Shown here piece by piece: positions 1 to 10,240 of a DNA stretch of 64,000 nucleotides. Positions within the stretch are counted from its first letter, which is position 1. Every line of letters begins with the position of its first letter. Under the pieces are notes generated by a model. The model saw only the letters and a list, made by a program, of their open reading frames with translations. It was not told where the DNA came from and searched no databases. The stretch comes from Calliopum simillimum. Taxonomy: Eukaryota; Arthropoda; Insecta; Diptera; Lauxaniidae. The translations under genes and the position numbers were made by a program. The stretch spans positions 150,522,492 to 150,586,491 of the forward strand of contig OX638368.1 of NCBI GenBank assembly GCA_951812925.1, in the 5' to 3' direction.

Positions 1-200
1 GGAATCAAGAATACACAAAAATGAACGTCACTTCGATGTCAGGGTTGTTAAATTTGTCAAATTATTTGCGGAAACAATAATAGCAAGTTTATCTGTTTTG
101 CGGAACAGTGATGACAGATGTATCTAATTTTCGGAATCAATAATAGCAAAATTTGCTTCCGCGCGGAAAATGCTTTCCGACGGAATCAAGAATAGCACCC
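1..200. mobile_element. PIF/Harbinger-like element, A-type end (level IV, cut by window start)
   Basis: This is the terminal 200 bases of a copy that enters from the left. It ends in GCACCC at 195-200, followed by ATT at 201-203, the target-duplication pattern seen in the neighbouring copies. It carries three or four copies of the family motif GGAAnCAAkAATA and matches the A-type ends at 269-480 (inverted), 1330-1530 and 3240-3488. Assignment to PIF/Harbinger rests on the 3-bp duplications and on the gene remnants in the related copy at 201-3488. The copy sits in the first bases of the terminal repeat of the next element. Confidence 0.7.
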
Positions 201-268
201 ATTATTGATTCCGTTCGATAAGGAAATTTTCGCGGAAAGAAATATCGTTCGATATGAAAACTACTATT

Positions 269-2099
269 GGGTGCTATTCTTGATTCCGTCGGAAAGCATT
301 TTCCGCGTGGAAGCAAATTTTGCTATTATTGATTCCGAAAATTAGATACATCTGTCATCACTGTTCCGCAAAACAGATAAATTTGGCATTATTGTTTCCG
401 CAAATAATTTGACAAATTTAACAACCCTGACATCAAAGTGACGTTCATTTTTGTGTATTCTTGATTCCGACGGATAGATATTTTTCAGTATTTTGCTTCC
501 GCGAAATTTTTGTGACGGAACGACAGTAAAAAGTTAAAAATGTATGCTTTTTTGTTAAATTTGCTGTTTTTATTGATAGGGAAAGGAAGCTAAATATTTA
601 ATGGGTGCTATTATTGATTCCGTTCGATAAGGAAATTTTCGCGGAAAGAAATATCGTTAGATATGAGAATTACAATTCTTGATTCCGACGGAAGAGGAAT
701 ATCGAACGAGAATAATGGGAACCCTGTAATAAGAACATCTCTAACATTTTGACAGATGAATAAGGATAAAAAATAAATAAAAATGTCAACAAAGAAAAAT
801 TATGAATCTTTAATAATTTTTTTGTAAATTTCATGTAGATAAAATAGCTTTTTCAGTGCGATTTAAAGATTAATTCTCTATACATTTTAGAGTTCGGTGA
901 AGTCGCGTGTTTCTATAAAGTTGTTTTTGTAAAAAAGTGTTTGTTGAAAAAATTTTTTTTTTCCATTGGTTACATGATTACATTGCATCGTTTGATCACC
1001 GCAGCGAGGTTTGGATGTGAAAGTGACTTCTTCTATATTAGTTGTATATCTAATCAAAATAAAGATGAATTGTTTTCTTTTTTTAATAAAATAAAATTAA
1101 ATGTGTTTTATGAATTTTGAGTTTTATTTTAAAAATAAATTTTGTAATTTTTAATTAAACCGACTATTGTGCAGTAGTAAAGTGTTTAAAATTGATATTT
1201 AATATTAAGCTTAATTTCCTTATCAATAAAAAGAGCAAAATTATCAAAAAAGCATGCATTTTTAACTTTTTATAGTCTTTCCGACACAAAAATTTCGAGG
1301 AAGGAAAATACTGAAATATATCTTTCCGTCGGAATCAAGAATACACAAAAATGAACGTCACTTCGATGTCAGGGTTGTTAAATTTGTAAAATTATTTGCG
1401 GAAACAAGAATGCCAAATTTATCTGTTTTGCGGAACAGTGATGACAGATGTATCTACTTCGCGGAATCAAGAATAGCAAAATTTGCTTCCGCGCGGAAAA
1501 TGCTTTCCGACGGAATCAATAATAGCACCCAATATAAATTTTAAACACTTTACTACTATACAATAGTCGGTTAAATAAAAAATTACAAAATTTATTTTTA
1601 AAATAAAACTCAAAATTCATAAAACAAAACATTTTATTTTATTAAATAAAGGAAACAATTCATCTTTATTCTGATTAGATATACAACTCATATAGAAGAA
1701 GTCACTTTCACATCCAACCCTCGCTGCGGTGATCAAACGGTGAAATTTTATCACTTGAAAAAAATAATGATCGACACTTTTTTACAAAAAACAACTTTAA
1801 AGAAACACGCGTCTTCACCGAACTCTAAAATTCATAAATAATTAATTCTTAAATCGCACTGAAAAAGCTATTTTATACACATGATATTTACAAAAAAATA
1901 TCAATATTCTTTGTTGACACTTCAAATTTTTTTTATCCTTTGTCATCTGTCAAAATGTTAGAGATGTTCTTATTTCAGGGTTCCCAATATTCTCGTTCGA
2001 TATTCCTCTTCCGTCGGAATCAAGAATAGTAGTTTTCATATCGAACGATATTTCTTTCCGCGAAAATTTCCTTATCGAACGGAATCAATAATAGCACCC
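269..2099 (-). mobile_element. PIF/Harbinger-like non-autonomous element (level II), interrupted
   Basis: Starts GGGTGCTATTCTTGATTCCG at 269 and ends with the inverse at 2099, flanked by ATT at 266-268 and 2100-2102 (3-bp target duplication). It lies opposite in orientation to the host copy, with its A-end on the left. It is interrupted by a further copy at 603-1530; without that insertion and duplication it is about 900 bp, matching the size of the inner copy. It holds no coding sequence, so it is a MITE-like derivative moved by a transposase from elsewhere. Confidence 0.7.
603..1530 (+). mobile_element. PIF/Harbinger-like non-autonomous element (level I, uninterrupted)
   Basis: A complete 928-bp copy with terminal GGGTGCTATTATTGATTCCG at 603 and the inverse ending at 1530. 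It is flanked by AAT at 600-602 and 1531-1533. Removing the element and one AAT gives a 31-bp junction that matches the same interior site in a sister copy with only three substitutions and no gaps, so the insertion is precise. The B-end is on the left and the A-end on the right. There is no protein coding capacity. Confidence 0.75.
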
Positions 2100-2289
2100 A
2101 TTATTGATTCCGACGGTAGTGGAATATCGAATGAAAATATTGGGAGCCCTGAAATAAGAACATCTCCAACATTTTGACAGATGACAAAGGATAAAAAAAA
2201 ATTTGAAGTGTCAACAAAGAATATTGATATTTTTTTGTAAATATCATGTGTATAAAATAGCTTTTTCAGTGCGATTTAAGAATTAATTA

Positions 2290-2544
2290 TCTGGACAGTG
2301 TTATGCAATAACGAGTCAACCCTCAAACAAATTTTTTTCGACTTATGAATACAGTTTGATTCTAAATATGAAGAAGCACCTGTTTTTAAAAAACCGAACC
2401 TAAATATTGTTAGTAAGAGGTTGAAAACAACAAAATTTGTTTGACAGTTTCATATCATTTGTTCTACGACATCTTCACAAAAACGTAAATATCTCAAAAA
2501 TAATTTTGTGTGGGTTGACTCGTTATTGCATAACACTGTTCATC
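2290..2544. mobile_element. Short TA-flanked inverted-repeat element inside the Harbinger copy
   Basis: Inverted termini (left about CAGTGTTATGCAATAACGAG, right its complement ending about 2538) enclose 255 bp with TA at 2288-2289 and 2545-2546. The sister copies run through this region without it, so it is an insertion. A TA duplication suggests Tc1/mariner-type mobilisation; there is no ORF. The outermost bases are imperfectly matched between the two ends, so the exact border could shift by a few bases. Confidence 0.55.
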
Positions 2545-2801
2545 TATGAATTTTAGAGTTCGGTGAAGACGCGTGTTTCTTTAAAGTTGTTTTTTGTAAA
2601 AAAGTGTCGATCATTATTTTTTTCAAGTGATAAAATTTCACCGTTTGATCACCGCAGCGAGGGTTGGATGTGAAAGTGTCTTCTTCTATATGAGTTGTAT
2701 ATCTAATCAGAATTAAGATGAATTGTTTCCTTTATTTAGTAAAATAAAATGTTTTGACAAAGGTAAAAATTTAATAATTTTGTAAAAATATAAACAATTA
2801 A

Positions 2802-3059
2802 ATGGATACAATAGCGTTTTTTGACAGTGATAGCGACGATTGCGTTAATCTCAGAATTGAGAGAAAAATATTGAGGTTCAATTCTGGAGACATATTTCAA
2901 CTAAGGGACATAGAGTGAGTTACATGATAATTTGAATAAATGCGCTTGCTTAATTAAAAAAAATTCTTAATTTACAGCTTCCAACGAAATTTCCGCCTAA
3001 ATAAAGTGGCAGTTAACTCGCTTCAAATTTTTTTAGCTCTGCAGGCTGCCGCTGTGTAA
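2802..3059 (+). pseudogene. N-terminal remnant of a Harbinger transposase (HARBI1-like), two exons
   Basis: An ATG at 2802 opens an acidic N-terminus (MDTIAFFDSDSDDC) that runs to a GTGAGT donor at 2915. An acceptor TTTACAG ends at 2977, and the joined frame continues as DFQRNFRLNKVAVNSL. The FR-L-K motif before a helix is typical of the start of Harbinger transposases. The frame then meets TAA at 3057-3059; the DDE nuclease core is absent. The splice sites are inferred from consensus and frame only. The lone 255-bp element upstream lies outside this frame. A dead fragment that marks its host element as once autonomous. Confidence 0.45.
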
Positions 3060-3147
3060 ATCCACCAGCAATATCCGAGTTTGCTTGCATTTGTTGCATC
3101 ATAATTTCTAGTTGGTGCCTATTTGTATATTTCTCCCGCTTATTTCT
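3013..3147 (-). pseudogene. Myb/SANT-like DNA-binding protein fragment of a Harbinger element
   Basis: The minus strand encodes about 43 residues ending at a stop (3013-3015), including RHQLEIMMQQMQANSDIAGG. This resembles the start of the Myb/SANT-like domain (QLE-L---M--NPDIA-GF) carried by the second, convergent gene of PIF/Harbinger elements. Only the beginning of the domain remains. The fragment overlaps exon 2 of the transposase remnant on the opposite strand by 47 bp, which is best explained by a large internal deletion that fused the two genes. Family assignment is from pattern memory and is tentative. Confidence 0.4.
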
Positions 3148-3522
3148 AAAAAATTTTAAGCACATATATTAATATCTTCATCAATAACTACGGCGTAATT
3201 AACAAAAAAACTCACATTTTAAACTTTTTACAGTCTTTCCGACACAAAAATTTAGCGGAAAGAAATTACTGAAAAATATCTATCCGTCGGAAAAAAGAAT
3301 ACACAAAAATAAACGTCACTTCGATGTCAGGGATGTTAAATTTCTCAAATTACGTGCGGAACCAATAATGCCAAATTTATCTGTTTTGCGGAACAGTGAT
3401 GACAGATGTATCGAATTTTCGGAATCAATAATAGCAAAATTTGCTTCCGCGAGGAAAATGCTTTCCGACGGAATCATTAATAGCACCCATTGTTTTGAAT
3501 TTTGAAGTTTTGAATTTTTCAG

Positions 3523-4689
3523 CCAAAGAAGAAAAGAAAATTTGTTCACGGAAATACATTTTCTAGTAAACCGAAAAAAGTACGAGAAAAAAAAGTTGTA
3601 GAAGAGAAAGTTTACGTGTTCATAATAAACGCAGTAAATGTATTACTACTGCAATTACAGGATATCGTAGTTGACTGCAATATTAGGGGAACTGATGCTA
3701 TTGTGGTATAGTTTTTCAATGTGGTATGGTCGCATATCACCGAATTGGGAGAGAACCTGCGAACGTCACTGCTTTTATCCTATCAGAAAACATGAAAAAC
3801 CAGGGATGTGTTGCTGTCATGCACCAAACAAAATTTTTCCGGTGTCAGTTGAACGAAACTTAAGTCGCGTGTGGTTGATTTTTTTTTCCGGATTTTTTTG
3901 CATAAAAATTTTGTTAAGAAAAAGTTGCTTTTTGGTGAAGTTTTATTTATATTCAATAAAGGTAAGTGCTAAGTATTGTGAAATAAGTGTTAAACTGTGT
4001 AAATTCACAAAGTTTCCCATTTTATTTTTAGAATTTTGTAATTTCTAAAAATTGGCCAGTGTGGTATAGTCGGGATTCGCTAATGTGGTATATGAATATT
4101 TCTTGTTATTCTTAACATTATTTGATTGCTGTTTTTTTTTTATAAAAACTATGAGTTTGAGAACCAATGTAAATGTTATTATGAACTTATTTCATACCTT
4201 TCAAACTTTATATTTGGTTGTATGGTTAAGTATACCACATTACCCTACTTATATGTACCACATTACCAGCCCACTTTACAAGTACTGATCAGTATATATA
4301 TCACATTGTGCCACCATATATACCACATTACCTCCCAACTTTTTGATAACAACTTTTTTGACTTTTTTCAGATTTTGCTCAATAACTTTTTTTAATGAAA
4401 TTGCAGACATTTTATTGAAATATATTCTGTAGCCAATATTTCAATGATTAGCATAAACAAATTTTATTGAAATTGATCAAACGGTTCTCTTTCAAATTTC
4501 ACCTAAACATTACCTATACCACAATAGCATCAGTTCCCCTAATCTGACCAACTTGTTATTCATCCATTTGCTTGTGATACTTGGAAGTCTCATAAATTCG
4601 ATCGAAGATAAATTGCCAATCTTTATGCGGCAGTCCGAATTTATCTGGTCAGGCAGGATTGGTGCTGTCACTAGTTATAAAGGGAATTG
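3523..4689 (+). pseudogene. Unidentified ORF relic split by a TA element
   Basis: After a good acceptor (TTTTTCAG, to 3522) a frame opens with PKKKRK, a classical nuclear localisation motif, followed by FVHGNTFSSKPKK and a hydrophobic stretch, up to the element at 3686. Removing the element with one TA joins the frame to 4542 onward and it stays open to TGA at about 4687-4689, some 100 codons in total. A basic N-terminus with an HGN motif recalls some insect transposon-encoded proteins, but I do not recognise it. The minus strand at 4562-4660 also reads protein-like (GLPHKDWQFIFDRIYETS, then stop), so which strand was coding is unsure. Confidence 0.25.
3686..4539. mobile_element. TA-flanked element with iterated TGTGGTATA motif
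   Basis: Termini GGGGAACTGATGCTATTGTG and its complement (ending at 4539) are flanked by TA at 3684-3685 and 4540-4541. The 9-base phrase TGTGGTATA or its complement occurs at both termini and several more times inside (near 3721, 4060, 4085, 4228, 4256, 4320), in both orientations. There is no recognisable transposase, so it is an 854-bp non-autonomous element. The TA duplication points to the Tc1/mariner/pogo superfamily. Confidence 0.65.
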
Positions 4690-5931
4690 AATTTAATATT
4701 TTTCTGGCGATTTTTTTTACAAATATAGTCGAAATGGTTGCTAAATTTTAGTTTTCTATCAACGATGACTCATATGTTGCTGAACGTTGCCCAGAATTCA
4801 GAAATAATAATATTGATATTTTTCAATAATATCAGAGTTTTTGGATACTTTTCGATCATTTGTAATTCTTGCCAAATTTTTCGATACTTTTTGATTAATT
4901 CTGATTTCTGCACTCATTTTCAATATTTTTTGATAACTTCAGGATCTAAAGTATTATTTTCAGTATTTTTCGATGATTTCTGCACTTACCGACTTTTTTC
5001 ATTGATTTCGATGCCTAAATAATTATTTCAAATTCCTATAGGCTTTTCGATGTTTTTCGAAAAACACTGAAATAATCGGATTCGCCCTGTTGTTATCGTA
5101 AAATATCGAAGAAGAGTGCAGAAATCAGAATTAATTGAAAAAGCATCGTGTACGAGTACGAGATGAAAAACTGTGAATTTCCAGTTGAATTTGACGTACG
5201 AGATACAGTACGAAGAGGTAACAGTTGTCAACTTAGAGCCAGAGTGCCAGATTGGGAAAACTTACAATTCCAACCACCGTTGCCATTTTTGTCTTTAAGA
5301 CCAAAAATAGTCATTTTTTCTATTGATCCACTGGTCTGCATTTTTTCTCTTTTGAAAATTTATAATATTTACACATTGAAAAATATTTTTATAGAAAGCA
5401 AAGTAGAAAATTTTTTCGAACTGATAAATTAAACAATGAAAAAAAAATTTTATCTTGAATTTTTAAAACAAAAACTTACAACAAAGATTTGATTTTGGAG
5501 GGGAAAACTCAAAATATTTATGAAAAAAAAAAAAAAACAAACAATGCTTGATAACTTAAAATAAATAGAAAGATAATGTCAAAACTAGTGATTATAAGAA
5601 ATTAAGATTTGTGTAGTCAAATCCACTGCGATGGTTGAACAACTAAAAAAACTTAGATGCAGTATTGCCAAAATGATACACTCGTATCAAATGTGACACA
5701 TTTTCAAATAATTTTTGCGGGATTCTCTATTTTCGTCCTACCACTTTTTTTTTTGCTTAAAAAATAAAAATTTATGACTAAATTTTCTAAGCAAATAACT
5801 CTATCCAATAACAATAAATAATAAAACTAAAACAACCCAAAGCCAAATAGCGACGAGTGGTAGCTTTCTTTATCTGAATGAATTGATCTCAAACAAAACC
5901 TATGTAATTTGAATTGAAATTGAATTGAATT
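4690..5931. other. AT-rich intergenic stretch, no gene seen
   Basis: Simple A/T-rich sequence. 4838-5060 contains imperfect repeats of phrases such as TTTTTCGATACTTTT that resemble the minisatellite at 55440-56330 and the patch at 19920-20150. Short open frames here (for example 5148-5432) have no recognisable protein features. I see no RNA gene. Confidence 0.5.
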
Positions 5932-6196
5932 CGTCCCTTAATTTATACCAAGGAAACGTTACCAGGTGTCACCGCGTGGAGGCCTCCACTAGTGGAGGAG
6001 CCAAATGACTTGTGAGTCGATTTGTGGCGTCATATAAAATGATGACACCACCATTTAACACATTCATTTTGTTTATCAATACAAAATGAAAGTTTTAACG
6101 AAACTTTTTCTAATCAAAATCTCCACAATTTTCACTTTATCAGCCAAATAAAAACATTTTTAATTTTATAAAAATAAGGCCAAAGGCTGGCTGGCT

Positions 6197-6202
6197 TTTA
6201 TT
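6197..6202 (-). promoter_or_regulatory. Polyadenylation signal of left Hsp70
   Basis: AATAAA on the minus strand (TTTATT on plus), about 157 bp past the stop codon. It is the mirror of 19365-19370. A short GC-rich near-palindrome (GGCCAAAGGC) lies just beyond it in both arms. Confidence 0.6.
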
Positions 6203-6358
6203 TACCACAAAAATAAACTAATTTATACAACTAATCATACAATTTAAGTTAAAGATATTCAGTCTGATGTATGTATTGAGCGCTGTCTTATATATATGTA
6301 CAACTCTATGAGATCTATACATTTTATGTTATTCTTGTCTGGAATGCTAAGCAGCAAA

Positions 6359-8293
6359 TTAATCTACTTCTTCGACGGTCGGACCATTATAATGACCGCC
6401 ACCAAATCCACCTGCTTGCTGTCCACAATTGTTGTACTGTGGTTCTGCAGACGAACCTCCTGCTGCTTGCTGATGCATTTTGGTCATAATTGGACTGCAC
6501 AGCTTAGTCAATTCTTCCATTTTATACTCGTATTCTTCCTTTTCAGCTGTTGTGTTACTGTCCAACCACTTGATGGTTTCGTTGCATTTGTTCAGCATCA
6601 TGTCCTTGTCAGACTTTCCAATTTTATCACCAGCCTGTTCTGCTGCTTGCTTAACTCCAAACACGTATCCCTCAAGTTTATTTCGTGCCGCGATACATTG
6701 CCGGTTCTTTTCATCTTCTTCAGCGTATTTTTCAGCTTCATTCACCATACGATCAATGTCAGCCTGGGACAAACGACCCTTATCGTTCTTGATGGTGATA
6801 TTCTTGGCGTTTCCACTTCCCATTTCTTTTGCTGCCACATTAAGAATACCATTCGCATCCATATCAAAAGTTACCACTATCTTTGGTACGCCACGAGGTG
6901 CTGGTGGAATACCAGTAAGGTCAAAAGTGCCCAAAAGGTTGTTATCTTTTGTCATCGCTCGTTCTCCCTCATACACCTGAATTGTTACCGCTGGCTGATT
7001 GTCGGCATATGTAGTGAATGTTTGTGCCTGCTTGCATGGAATCCGGCAGTTGCGCTCAATTAACTTAGTCATAACGCCTCCCGCTGTTTCAATACCCAAT
7101 GAAAGTGGCGCAACGTCAACTAGCAATACATCCTGAATCTGGCTGCTCTTGTCACCGCTTAATATTGCTGCTTGTACGGCTGCACCATATGCCACAGCCT
7201 CATCCGGATTGATAGACAGATTGAGGCTCTTACCGCAGAAGAATGATTGCAATAAACTCTGCACTTTCGGGATTCTAGTGGAGCCACCAACCAATACAAT
7301 ATCGTGTATCTGGTTCTTGTCCATTTTGGCGTCATTTAATGCTTTCTCCACTGGTTGCAATGTCTGTCGGAAGAGATCTGCACAAAGTTCTTCAAACCGT
7401 GCTCGGCTAATTTTGGTGTAAAAATCGATACCCTCATACAGCGCATCGATTTCAACAGTGGCTTCCGTACTAGATGAAAGTGTTCGCTTTGCTCTTTCGG
7501 CTGCTGTTCTTAGACGTCTCAGTGCTCTCGGATTCGAACGCAATTCTTTCTTGTACTTCCTCTTGAACTCATCAGCCAGATGAGTGACCAATCTGTTGTC
7601 GAAATCTTCACCTCCCAAATGTGTATCACCAGCTGTGGCGCGTACTTCGAATAGTGAACCCTCATCAATAGTCAGGATTGAAACATCGAAGGTACCACCA
7701 CCCAAATCGAAGATTAGCACGTTCCGTTCACCCTTGAGATTTTTGTCCAGACCATAGGCCAAGGCAGCTGCTGTTGGTTCGTTGATAATTCTGAGCACAT
7801 TCAAACCAGCAATAGCACCAGCGTCTTTGGTGGCTTGACGCTGTGAGTCATTAAAGTAGGCTGGTACAGTGATCACCGCATCTCTTACTGTTGTGCCCAA
7901 ATAGGCCTCAGCCGTTTCCTTCATTTTGGTCAGTACCATTGAACTGATTTCCTCTGGAGCGAATTGCTTTTGTTCTCCCTTGAATTCAACGCTGAGTTTT
8001 GGTTTTCCACAATCATTGACCACTTTAAATGGCCAATGTTTCATGTCGGACTGTATCTTAGGATCATCGTATTTCCGACCGATCAGCCGTTTGGCGTCGA
8101 ATACTGTATTTTGGGGATTCATGGCGACCTGGTTCTTAGCAGCATCGCCAATAAGACGCTCTGAATCTGTGAATGCCACATAGCTGGGCGTTGTTCGGTT
8201 GCCCTGATCGTTGGCAATAATTTCCACTTTTCCATGTTGAAATACTCCAACACAGGAATAGGTTGTTCCCAAATCAATTCCAATAGCTGGCAT
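6359..8293 (-). CDS. Hsp70: Heat-inducible cytosolic Hsp70, left copy
   Basis: An ATP-driven chaperone that binds exposed hydrophobic segments of unfolded proteins during heat stress. Its 644 residues, with no intron, match the usual length of insect inducible Hsp70. The three family signatures are present: IDLGTTYS (6-13), [12 protein letters not shown] (194-205) and [13 protein letters not shown] (333-345). The nucleotide-binding domain spans about 1-380, the linker [12 protein letters not shown] (389-400) follows, then the substrate-binding domain, a helical lid, a Gly-rich tail and the C-terminal EEVD that binds TPR co-chaperones in the cytosol. It differs from the right copy at two residues: V473 (E in the right copy and generally in the family, PKIEVTFD) and G555 (D). 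The start follows an A-rich leader and begins [10 protein letters not shown] as expected. It is transcribed away from its twin. Confidence 0.97.
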   Translation of the reverse strand: MPAIGIDLGTTYSCVGVFQHGKVEIIANDQGNRTTPSYVAFTDSERLIGDAAKNQVAMNPQNTVFDAKRLIGRKYDDPKIQSDMKHWPFKVVNDCGKPKLSVEFKGEQKQFAPEEISSMVLTKMKETAEAYLGTTVRDAVITVPAYFNDSQRQATKDAGAIAGLNVLRIINEPTAAALAYGLDKNLKGERNVLIFDLGGGTFDVSILTIDEGSLFEVRATAGDTHLGGEDFDNRLVTHLADEFKRKYKKELRSNPRALRRLRTAAERAKRTLSSSTEATVEIDALYEGIDFYTKISRARFEELCADLFRQTLQPVEKALNDAKMDKNQIHDIVLVGGSTRIPKVQSLLQSFFCGKSLNLSINPDEAVAYGAAVQAAILSGDKSSQIQDVLLVDVAPLSLGIETAGGVMTKLIERNCRIPCKQAQTFTTYADNQPAVTIQVYEGERAMTKDNNLLGTFDLTGIPPAPRGVPKIVVTFDMDANGILNVAAKEMGSGNAKNITIKNDKGRLSQADIDRMVNEAEKYAEEDEKNRQCIAARNKLEGYVFGVKQAAEQAGDKIGKSDKDMMLNKCNETIKWLDSNTTAEKEEYEYKMEELTKLCSPIMTKMHQQAAGGSSAEPQYNNCGQQAGGFGGGHYNGPTVEEVD

Positions 8294-8485
8294 TTTTTCT
8301 GTTTTATTATTCCTCTTCGTTGTAATCTCTTGAAATAAAATTTTAACTTTTCAATTGAATAAAATTTAGTTCGCTTTATTTAGCTTGTTTGGTTTTTGTT
8401 TATTTCTCGCTTAGCAGTTTGCTAACTCACTTGTTCACACTTTGATTATTTGTTTGATACTATGCCAAAGAGCGCCGACTGACGG

Positions 8486-8493
8486 CTTTTATA
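8486..8493 (-). promoter_or_regulatory. TATA box of left Hsp70
   Basis: TATAAAAG on the minus strand, about 190 bp upstream of the ATG. Transcription probably starts about 30 bp downstream (near 8460), which leaves an A-rich untranslated leader of roughly 170 nt, as in fly heat-shock genes. The element is identical to the one at 17072-17079. Confidence 0.85.
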
Positions 8494-8511
8494 CTTTTTC
8501 TGCTGTTGACG

Positions 8512-8542
8512 GAATTTTCTCGAACTTCTCTTTGGAAACTTC
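8512..8542 (-). promoter_or_regulatory. Heat-shock elements of left Hsp70
   Basis: A perfect three-unit HSE, GAAttTTCtcGAA, lies at 8512-8524, about 20 bp upstream of the TATA box. A second pair, GAAacTTC, is at 8535-8542, with further GAA/TTC units beyond. Alternating GAA/TTC units at 2-base gaps are the binding site for trimeric HSF, so induction by heat is expected. Confidence 0.85.
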
Positions 8543-8910
8543 GAGCAAGTTCTCGATTTGAAAAATTCCAACAAAAAGAGAGCAAAAGAAAGAGAACTGA
8601 ATTTTTATTTGCAAGGCGTTAACAAAAAAACAGAAAATGCAAATGTGTGAGAGAAATTCAGGGGCAATTATCATTTCAAAAAATTTCCCCTATTAGAGCG
8701 TTGCCAGACTAACTTATTTATATAAAAATCAAACAGGTAAAAAGCCGAAAGGAAGCATTTCCCGTTGAGCCAATACATTTCTATTATAATGTTCTTGATT
8801 TTACTTAAAACTATAAAGTGTAAAAATTTTAAAAATAAAAAAATGGGCTTTAGGTAAGTTTTCTAATGTTATGAAAATAATATACATTAATATAATGGTA
8901 CCGAAATATA

Positions 8911-9468
8911 GGGCGAATTCCTAAACGTTAGTTGCAAAACAAACATACAAAGTCATTCATTCCTAAACGCCGAGCTACAAAATTTTGACAAAGCATAGCA
9001 TTCCTTAACGCCGAACATATGTAATCAATACGCATTTAATTGGCAACTGTCGCATCAACTTTGTTGTTGATGCTTTAAAACAAATTTGTTTTGATACTGC
9101 CAAAAATGGAAGTTTTTGACAAGAAAGCTTTAAAATAGAGCAGAACACGGTGCAAAACCCAAAAAGCAGACAAAATAATGGGTAAGTCTTGAGAAAAATA
9201 TAGGAATAATAATAATAAATAGAAATATTTAAAATAATTGCCACTGATGTCATTGAAACAGTTCACTAATAGATCAATTATTTTTTTTTTCCAACATTTT
9301 TATATTCGAATAGTGAAATGTCAAACTTTGTAAATAAAGTGTTCCCTTATGCAAAAATACAGCAATGCATATTTTGACAGTATCATTCAATGTTGTGTGC
9401 TGTTGCAGTTTAGATGATGTCACAAAACTGTTTGTGAACATTGTGTACATACGTTTAGGAAGTCGCCC
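8911..9468. mobile_element. MITE-like element with iterated CCTAAACG motif (left arm copy)
   Basis: Inverted termini GGGCGAATTCCTAAACG (8911) and CGTTTAGGAAGTCGCCC (to 9468) enclose about 558 bp. The phrase TTCCTaAACGyyG recurs at 8918, 8962 and 9001 and inverted at 9452. The same element lies at 16098-16654, so it was inserted before the palindrome formed. A TA lies at the left border and within one base at the right. Non-coding. Confidence 0.5.
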
Positions 9469-9490
9469 ATAATGTTGAACTTGACTGAAT

Positions 9491-10107
9491 ATTACACTGT
9501 GCTCCAATTGGAGATATTTTTTTTAACATTCATGGGTTCTGGGTAGTAAACAAAACTCGAGTACGCTGATTTTACACAAACCCAACCTATTTTTTTTTTT
9601 TTGCCTCGTTCCACCATTTATTCAACACATTCCGGCTTAGTGTGGTAAAATATCTTCATGTTAAGAATTTTTTCTGTTTTTCTTTTATTGGGTGTTCGAA
9701 ATCGCAGAAAGTGCAGAAAAGTGTAAATTAAAAATTTTTTTTTTTAAGTTTTAATTTCAAGTTACTCGTATATTTTGTATGTGATTAAACTAAAACAATT
9801 TTAAGAATGCTTTAATTTTTGGCAAATATTATGATACATCGTTTACTCTTAAAATGAAACCTTGTTAATTTAGAAAAAGTGACGTATTTTACATGTGCGA
9901 AATTTTTTTTTAAATGGGGTCACATTTGCATGTGGTTATTGTTTTTTACCCGAATATCTCGAAAACCAAAGCCAAACCGTTAAAATAAGTACAGTCATTG
10001 AATTAAAAGGAATCAGACTATGTTTACTTCACATACGCGTTAATGTTAGAACAAAGAATAAAATTGATTTAATCTTTGGTTAGAATCTTTCACCAGCACA
10101 GTGTAAT
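9491..10107. mobile_element. Putative MITE with ATTACACTGTGCT termini (left arm copy)
   Basis: ATTACACTGTGCT at 9491 and its complement ending at 10107 bracket about 617 bp of AT-rich, non-coding DNA, mirrored at 15460-16075. The terminal phrase resembles the border near 44233, which suggests one family. I could not define a target duplication, so the borders are inferred from the inverted repeats only. Confidence 0.4.
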
Positions 10108-10240
10108 GCATAAACATTTTTGCATAAAAAAAATTGCGCGAGCTCATCAAAAAAACATTTTTTCCTTCGATTTTAATGTTCAATTGGCTTTTGATAGCAT
10201 TAAGTCAACCTTAATGTTGTGCATTTTACAATACTTTTAA

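Larger units (their letters stand above)
201..3488 (+). mobile_element. PIF/Harbinger-like element, outermost copy (level III), interrupted
   Basis: The copy begins with a B-type end at 201-268, is interrupted by another copy at 269-2099, resumes at 2103 and ends at GCACCC (3483-3488). Joining 268 to 2103 recreates the B-end sequence seen uninterrupted in the level-II copy (about 2010-2050, inverted). It also contains a separate 255-bp TA-flanked insertion at 2290-2544. Unlike the shorter copies, its interior keeps a transposase N-terminus (2802-3059, plus) and a Myb/SANT-like fragment (3013-3147, minus), the usual convergent two-gene plan of Harbinger elements. Most of both genes is deleted, so it could not move by itself. 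Confidence 0.65.

Noticed and set aside
6296..8183. Plus-strand open frames across the left Hsp70 gene (for example 6296-7063, 6480-6980, 7149-7421), mirrored at 17382-19085
   Set aside because: They are antisense shadows of the Hsp70 coding sequence, present in both arms because the gene is.
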